The notes under the pieces are model-generated. The model did not search any database and was not told the origin of the DNA. It saw only the letters and a list, made by a program, of their open reading frames with translations. From positions 1 to 11,535 of the forward strand of contig JAIPKF010000035.1 of the NCBI GenBank assembly GCA_021733705.1: DNA of 11,535 bases, written 5' to 3'. This document shows, piece by piece, positions 7,518 through 11,535 of this stretch (its first letter is position 1; every line of letters begins with the position of its first letter). A program made the translations under genes and the position numbers. Source of the stretch: Chthoniobacterales bacterium (GTDB lineage Bacteria > Verrucomicrobiota > Verrucomicrobiia > Chthoniobacterales > UBA6821).

Positions 7518-7581
7518 AATTTACAGAAAAATAGGGTGTTCCAAATAAGAATCATTACAATTTTAATCCTAGATCTGAAAC
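7518..7581 (-). promoter_or_regulatory. eno: Candidate eno promoter region
   Basis: Between the terminator-like hairpin and the eno ATG two weak sigma70-like pairs can be read on the minus strand. One is GTTTCA (7576-7581), 16 bp, then TGTAAT (7554-7559, five of six bases of the -10 consensus). The other is TTGGAA (7539-7544), 15 bp, then TAAATT (7518-7523). Neither is strong. The argument for a promoter here rests mainly on the upstream terminator and the length of the gap. The leader then carries a CU-rich tract, ACCTCCTATCTTCC, rather than a Shine-Dalgarno. Confidence 0.25.
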
Positions 7582-7584
7582 GAG

Positions 7585-7611
7585 AAAAAAAGTAGATGCT
7601 ACAGTTTTTTT
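7585..7611 (-). terminator. Probable rho-independent terminator after the GreA-type gene
   Basis: On the minus strand GTAG-CAT-CTAC is followed at once by seven Ts and preceded by seven As, so the A-run and T-run can lengthen the stem with a 2-nt bulge. It lies 27 bp after the greA stop and 103 bp before the eno start. The GC core is only four pairs, which makes it a modest terminator. The arrangement is nearly symmetrical, so it could work in both directions, but no plus-strand gene is seen. Confidence 0.45.
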
Positions 7612-7637
7612 ATGGATCTATGCTTCAGCACGGGAGC

Positions 7638-9494
7638 TTAACTTTCGATATTCTCTGTGAAAGGTTCAATTTTCTCAATGATCATCGATCGATCTCCTTT
7701 TTCCGCAGGGAGCGTGACGACATCACCTTGAGCATGGCCCAGCAAAGCTTGTCCAATAACAGCTTGATAAGAGACCCAGCGTTTTTCAGGAGCTCCATCC
7801 CAAGCACCTAAGATAGAGTAGACCTCTTTTTCTTCCGTGACCTTATCTTGGAGAGAGACAACGGTTCCAATGGAAACAACCGAAGTATCAGGATTTTCGA
7901 AATTTGTTCCACGAGCCCTATTTAAAAGAAGCTCCAGTTCTCCTTTTTGACGAAGCAAGACTGTTTGTTGTTCTTTAGCAGATTTGAATTCAAAGTTTTC
8001 ACGTAGATCTCCATAGGAACGAGCAATGGAGATATCTTTTGTATTTTGTGGAATTAATTTGTTAATGAGATTTTCATACTCATTCTTACGTCGTTCCAAG
8101 CTTTTCCAAGAAACAATAAGATTTTCATCACGAGCAGCAGAGTGTTCTTTTTCTTGATGTCCAGTTACCAGAGATTGAAGCTCGGGATGGATTTTTAAAA
8201 TACGTGCTAAAAGAGAGCGACGGTCAAGATCACTGAATACAGGACTCATCATGATTTTTCGAATAATGTTTCGCGCTATGTCATCATGAGCTGATGCGAG
8301 AAGATCTGCAATGAGTTCTCGATCCGTAAAAAGAAGTTCTTGTAAGCGGTTTCCTTTTTTGCCCTCTAAGTGCATATCTCGCTCTAGGGAGGATATAATA
8401 GCTGAGAGAAGTTCACTATTAATGAATTCTGGGAAGGCTTTTTTTCTCTCTTCACAGATCCAGGAGAGGAGGTCAGAGCTTGCAGAGCGATCTTGAATCA
8501 TCCGTGCGAGGATAGAGGCAAAGTCAGCTTCACTTTTATGTTCTTTAAAGAGATAAAAAATCTCACTGACCAGTCTTGGCTCTGCATGGCGCAAGAGCTG
8601 TTGTGCCTGATCTTGCCATTTTTGAGGAAAAACTGTTGGAAAGTTTTTGAGAATACGCCTGTATTTGGAAGCTGGAAGTTCTGCAAAGATATCGTGCAGC
8701 TTCTTTAATGTATTAGCTAAGAACTCAGTGATGGAGGGTTGACTGGAAGCAGGTTCTAGCTCTTTGTGAAACCTAGCAATTTCATTACGTGCTAAAAGAA
8801 GTTCGAGGCCCTTAGCAATATGTAGGCGTTCTGCACGACGGGCTGCATCATCTAAATGACGGATCACTATTTGAAGTTCCTCTAGACTTAGTGTGGAAGC
8901 ATCCAGTGTTTTGATGAGAGCATCAATGGCAGCAACCTGTTGTTTGGGGTGGCGAGATGCATGGAACTGTTCCAAGGTACGATGATGCTGCTCAACCTTG
9001 ACCTCCTGCAATTTGATAGGAAAGTTTTTCTTTGTTGGTATTTCAAAGTGACCGTCAGCTTTTAATTTTTTCTTTGTGGTATCAAACCATTTTTTAAAAC
9101 TAGCAGTATCGAAAATAGCGGGCACTAAGATTTCTGAAATTTCATCAACAGTGGCAGCCCCCCCATGATTTTCTAAAATCATACGAATGAGTCCTACGGG
9201 ATTTTTTTTAGCCTCTTCCCGAATCGTTTCAGGATCATTTTGAAGTCGAGCCAAGATATGATTTTCAGCAATAGGAACCAATGTTTCTACTGCGTAATGC
9301 AATTGCATTGGATGATTTTTCTTTCCGACAAAATCGATAACAATTTGATCTGTTAAAAGGTGCCATTCAGTAATACGTCCAAACCCCCAGCTGCGATGTT
9401 TGCAGTAAGACCCTGGAGAAAGAGCTTGAAGTTTTTCAGCGTCAGGGTGTGTGATTTTTCCAGCAGCGATGCATTGAGTTAGTTCGTCAGTCAT
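7638..9494 (-). CDS. greA: Long GreA/GreB-family transcription elongation factor with large N-terminal extension
   Basis: The last ~160 of 618 residues form a GreA/GreB protein. A coiled coil from about 463 carries the tip motif ARSYGDLRENFEFKSAKEQQ (491-510) with the acidic D496 and E499 that enter the RNA polymerase secondary channel. A FKBP-like C-terminal domain follows, with WVSYQAVIGQALLGHAQGD (about 583-601). Gre factors trigger cleavage of backtracked RNA and rescue stalled polymerase. Residues 1-450 are an extension absent from ordinary 158-residue GreA. It opens with a small beta-rich block SYCKHRSWGFGRI (29-41), similar to the N-terminal polymerase-binding modules of CarD/Mfd type, followed by a long helical region. 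Chlamydial GreA proteins of about 700 residues share this plan, which points to the PVC group. The gene is 61 bp after the hydrolase gene and ends at a probable terminator. Confidence 0.9.
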   Translation of the reverse strand: MTDELTQCIAAGKITHPDAEKLQALSPGSYCKHRSWGFGRITEWHLLTDQIVIDFVGKKNHPMQLHYAVETLVPIAENHILARLQNDPETIREEAKKNPVGLIRMILENHGGAATVDEISEILVPAIFDTASFKKWFDTTKKKLKADGHFEIPTKKNFPIKLQEVKVEQHHRTLEQFHASRHPKQQVAAIDALIKTLDASTLSLEELQIVIRHLDDAARRAERLHIAKGLELLLARNEIARFHKELEPASSQPSITEFLANTLKKLHDIFAELPASKYRRILKNFPTVFPQKWQDQAQQLLRHAEPRLVSEIFYLFKEHKSEADFASILARMIQDRSASSDLLSWICEERKKAFPEFINSELLSAIISSLERDMHLEGKKGNRLQELLFTDRELIADLLASAHDDIARNIIRKIMMSPVFSDLDRRSLLARILKIHPELQSLVTGHQEKEHSAARDENLIVSWKSLERRKNEYENLINKLIPQNTKDISIARSYGDLRENFEFKSAKEQQTVLLRQKGELELLLNRARGTNFENPDTSVVSIGTVVSLQDKVTEEKEVYSILGAWDGAPEKRWVSYQAVIGQALLGHAQGDVVTLPAEKGDRSMIIEKIEPFTENIES

Positions 9495-9555
9495 AGTTGC
9501 ACTACCCTAGAGTGTTTTACATTCAAGACGAAGAAGAAAAAATATCTTCTGTTTT

Positions 9556-10530
9556 CTAGTGACAGAATATGTCGATAAAGAGGAGTGCTTTTTTCATCGC
9601 CTGATAACCAAAATGTCCTTGTGCGACCTCTTCGTAGCGCACATTCCAGTGAGAGCAAAAATATTTTAGCTGCTCAGGGGGAGCTATGCAATCGTAGGTC
9701 CCTCCGATGAGGGCGATCCGCTCTGAAGAAGTGAGTGGTGTTGCGAAAGAGGGTCCTGTGAGATGAGCATGACGGTCGAGATGTTCATGAGTCACTCCAT
9801 GAGCTCTTAGAGAAGATCCCATCATGCGCGCAAGGGGGCTCTTAAAAAGAGCTAAATTTAAATCGATGATAGGCTGCAGGAGAACGGCAAAGTCGACACA
9901 TTCTAACGAAAGCAGGAGTGATGCAACCCAACCTCCATAGCTGGTGGCAAGGAGCCCAATGCGTTCTGATCCTTGTATGCGCAACCAAACCATGAGTTGT
10001 CGTATTTCTTGAACAGCTTGACGAACCGTTTGGGCAGTACGAATTAAGTCGGTGGTGATGGTGAGAGCTCCATTTGCATGGTCTTTTGGTCTCCGTGAAT
10101 AGTGAAAAGGGAGATGTGGAAACAGAACGTTCCACCCCCGTTGATTCATGTGAGCTGCAATACGCCGATAACCATGGTCGCTTGTAGACATGAGTGCATG
10201 AAGGATGATTAGGGTGGGGTGATATTCGCTTTTTTTATGAGATGCAGGAAAAAAAAGTGCCCGAACACGATTGTTCTCTACAAAAGAAGTGGAGATAGGG
10301 CTTTCCCAAGAGAGAATATTATTGTCCATCTCATATGTTTTCATAGGAGGAACTGAAAAATAAGAAGCACGATCCCAGCAGGCATACTCTTTTAAATAGG
10401 TCTCTAGAGCCTCTTGAGAAGAGACTTCATGGCGTAGCTGCCATTGTACATAGTTCATCATCCCATACATGATGGAATCCATGATTTGGTATCGAAGACC
10501 TCTCAAGTGTGATTGTTTTGGAAGAGTCAT
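9556..10530 (-). CDS. Alpha/beta hydrolase, ABHD18/DUF2048-like
   Basis: A 324-residue alpha/beta-hydrolase-fold protein. After an N-terminal helical cap (1-60), the core strand PTLIILHALMSTSDHGY (105-121) carries the oxyanion turn. The nucleophile elbow is LLATSYGGW (193-201) with S197. The acid is D280 in LIGGTYDCIAPPEQ (274-287), and the catalytic histidine is H306 in AQGHFGY. The elbow reads A-T-S-Y-G, with alanine in place of the first glycine of G-x-S-x-G. The overall plan, especially the extended N-terminus and the PHLPFHYSRRP block (138-148), resembles the DUF2048/ABHD18 group, whose substrates are unknown. No signal peptide is visible. The start is 7 bp after the acyltransferase stop, so the two are almost certainly co-transcribed, and a lipid-related esterase role is plausible but unproven. 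Confidence 0.82.
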   Translation of the reverse strand: MTLPKQSHLRGLRYQIMDSIMYGMMNYVQWQLRHEVSSQEALETYLKEYACWDRASYFSVPPMKTYEMDNNILSWESPISTSFVENNRVRALFFPASHKKSEYHPTLIILHALMSTSDHGYRRIAAHMNQRGWNVLFPHLPFHYSRRPKDHANGALTITTDLIRTAQTVRQAVQEIRQLMVWLRIQGSERIGLLATSYGGWVASLLLSLECVDFAVLLQPIIDLNLALFKSPLARMMGSSLRAHGVTHEHLDRHAHLTGPSFATPLTSSERIALIGGTYDCIAPPEQLKYFCSHWNVRYEEVAQGHFGYQAMKKALLFIDIFCH

Positions 10531-10537
10531 TTTTTCA

Positions 10538-11290
10538 TTAATAAAATCTTTGGGTTCCTCTTCTTTCTGCTGCGGTTTTTGGAAGGTCCTCAGGAGTTAA
10601 TTGAAAACGTTCGTACAGCTCTTTTTGTAATGCTGGAAAAACAGAATTTAATTTTTCTTCAAAATCGAGGAGTGCTTGATCTCTATTTTTCTCCTCTTTG
10701 CTGGGAGGTTTGATCGGTTTTCCTATGATAATCCAAAGAGAAGGGCGACGAAGCCAATTTTTTAAAAGATAGAGTCGATCGGTTCCTAAAACAACACACG
10801 GAATCACTGGTGCTTGAGAAAGTAAACTCAGTGTTGAGAGTCCAGGTTTCATGGAGGCCTTTTCCAAAATGGATGACGTGCCAGAACGAATCCCTCCCTC
10901 TGGAAAAATACCGACAGCTCGTCCACGACGTAGTCTTTCCAAAATAGAGCGAAACGATTGACGATTGTGGGTCAGATTTTTACCGAAGCGATCGATACTG
11001 ATCACATGAAGATGCCCTAAAAACCATCTGCCCAGGGGGTGGTGAAATAGTTCTTCCATGGCTATCCAATCAAGAGGCCGAGGAAAAAAACCACCTAAAA
11101 GAGCTGGTTCAAAATGACTGATATGATTAGAAGCAGCAATACAAGGGCCCTCTAAGGGAGGAGTTTCAAGGATTACGAGGTGCACACGACAAAAAGCACG
11201 AAACAAAAATCGTGCTAGAAAACTGCAGCAATAGTAAAAGTGATTCTCGCGTGATGCTGAATCACATCTTCCTTTAGAACAATGTTTCAT
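10538..11290 (-). CDS. PlsC-type 1-acyl-glycerol-3-phosphate acyltransferase (lysophospholipid acyltransferase family)
   Basis: Members of this family transfer fatty acyl groups to lysophosphatidic acid or related lysolipids at the inner membrane face. From the ATG at 11288-11290 the product is 250 residues. A hydrophobic N-terminal stretch FLARFLFRAF (24-33) precedes block I, AASNHISHFEPALL (52-65). Block II is VISIDRFG (96-103), block III AVGIFPEGGIRSG (125-137), block IV VIPCVVLGTDR (162-172). Block I is H-x4-E instead of the usual H-x4-D; the spacing is kept. An upstream in-frame ATG at 11371 would add 27 residues, but it falls on the end of a repeat element and adds no family sequence, so I prefer 11290. 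Neither start has a Shine-Dalgarno. The close coupling to the hydrolase suggests a lipid-remodelling pair. Confidence 0.88.
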   Translation of the reverse strand: MKHCSKGRCDSASRENHFYYCCSFLARFLFRAFCRVHLVILETPPLEGPCIAASNHISHFEPALLGGFFPRPLDWIAMEELFHHPLGRWFLGHLHVISIDRFGKNLTHNRQSFRSILERLRRGRAVGIFPEGGIRSGTSSILEKASMKPGLSTLSLLSQAPVIPCVVLGTDRLYLLKNWLRRPSLWIIIGKPIKPPSKEEKNRDQALLDFEEKLNSVFPALQKELYERFQLTPEDLPKTAAERRGTQRFY

Positions 11291-11356
11291 GATCAACGTT
11301 TTTATTCTAAGAGGCTTTTGGAAATCAAAGGTGGTAATAGATTTCTTAGGGGTATC

Positions 11357-11368
11357 CGGGTTAACCCG
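11357..11368. repeat. Perfect 12-bp palindrome beside repeat copy C
   Basis: CGGGTTAACCCG is a perfect palindrome 67 bp upstream of the acyltransferase start and one base from the left end of the 166-bp element. It could be an operator half-site pair, or part of the target or junction of the repeat; GC-rich ends around a TTAA centre are compatible with either. It is not present beside copies A1, A2 or B, where the adjoining sequence is CCGG or unrelated. Confidence 0.4.
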
Positions 11369-11369
11369 C

Positions 11370-11535
11370 ATATTTCACACTAATCTACTACGGAAGCCGG
11401 GAAGCCAGATGGATGCTGCGTTAGACTCTCATTTTGATTTGGACAGTATGTACACATACAGCCCGGCATCAAAATGCTCGTCTGCCTTACCCCATCAGCC
11501 TTCGCAGCCTCCTCGTCACGATCAGTATGAAATAT
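11370..11535 (+). repeat. 166-bp near-palindromic intergenic repeat element, full copy C
   Basis: It begins ATATTTCACACTAATC and ends GATCAGTATGAAATAT, an inverted repeat of 16 bp with two mismatches. It has the same length as A1, but inverted. The central hairpin pairs CATTTTGAT (11430-11438) with ATCAAAATG (11468-11476) and has the apical stem GTATGT-AC-ACATAC (11446-11459). Outer arms are complementary over stretches such as GAAGCCAGATGG (11401-11412) with CCATCAGCCTTC (11492-11503). No coding potential is seen. It lies upstream of the acyltransferase gene, and the last base of the window is the last base of the inverted repeat, so what lies to its right is unknown. Confidence 0.85.

Noticed and set aside
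10538..11371. Longer acyltransferase reading starting at 11371
   Set aside because: The extra 27 residues are not family-like, and the ATG falls on the end of repeat copy C. The start at 11290 gives a typical lead before the hydrophobic segment. It is not fully excluded.
4691..11535. CRISPR array
   Set aside because: The repeats are few, long, palindromic and kilobases apart, with no regular spacers and no cas genes nearby.

Overview
This window comes from a bacterial chromosome. All nine protein genes I can support lie on the minus strand, so transcription runs from right to left. The best guess for the host is a member of the PVC group, probably Verrucomicrobiota. The main evidence is the unusually long GreA-type factor, which has a large N-terminal extension like those of chlamydiae and verrucomicrobia, together with the mix of a DUF1802-type protein and an ABHD18-like hydrolase. 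This placement is inference; no rRNA or other taxonomic marker is present.

In transcription order (right to left) the layout is: a PlsC-type acyltransferase (10538-11290) followed 7 bp later by an alpha/beta hydrolase (9556-10530), then the long GreA-type factor (7638-9494). A short hairpin with a T-run (7585-7611) probably ends this unit. Enolase follows (6199-7482), then an FtsB/DivIC-like division protein (5652-6020), a DUF1802-type protein (5008-5589), CTP synthase PyrG (3011-4627), arginine decarboxylase SpeA (1035-2972) and GcvT (1-1006, cut by the left edge). The pyrG-speA-gcvT group is tightly spaced (38 and 28 bp) and looks like one transcript. Most products are housekeeping: glycolysis, CTP synthesis, polyamine synthesis, one-carbon metabolism, phospholipid acylation, division and transcription fidelity.

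The most notable feature is not a gene. Four copies of one intergenic repeat family lie in the gaps: a full copy at 4695-4860, a shortened copy right beside it at 4875-4979, a degraded copy at 6063-6182, and a full copy at 11370-11535 that ends exactly at the right edge. The two full copies are both 166 bp, align without gaps (122 of 166 identical by hand), and start and end with near-identical inverted repeats built on ATATTTCA. Each can fold end to end into a long hairpin. The central stems have quite different sequences in the two copies but still pair, which suggests that the fold itself is maintained. This resembles a MITE or an ERIC/NEMIS-like element, and I do not recognise it as a named family.

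A second general feature is that none of the nine start codons has a clear Shine-Dalgarno sequence. Several leaders are pyrimidine-rich instead.
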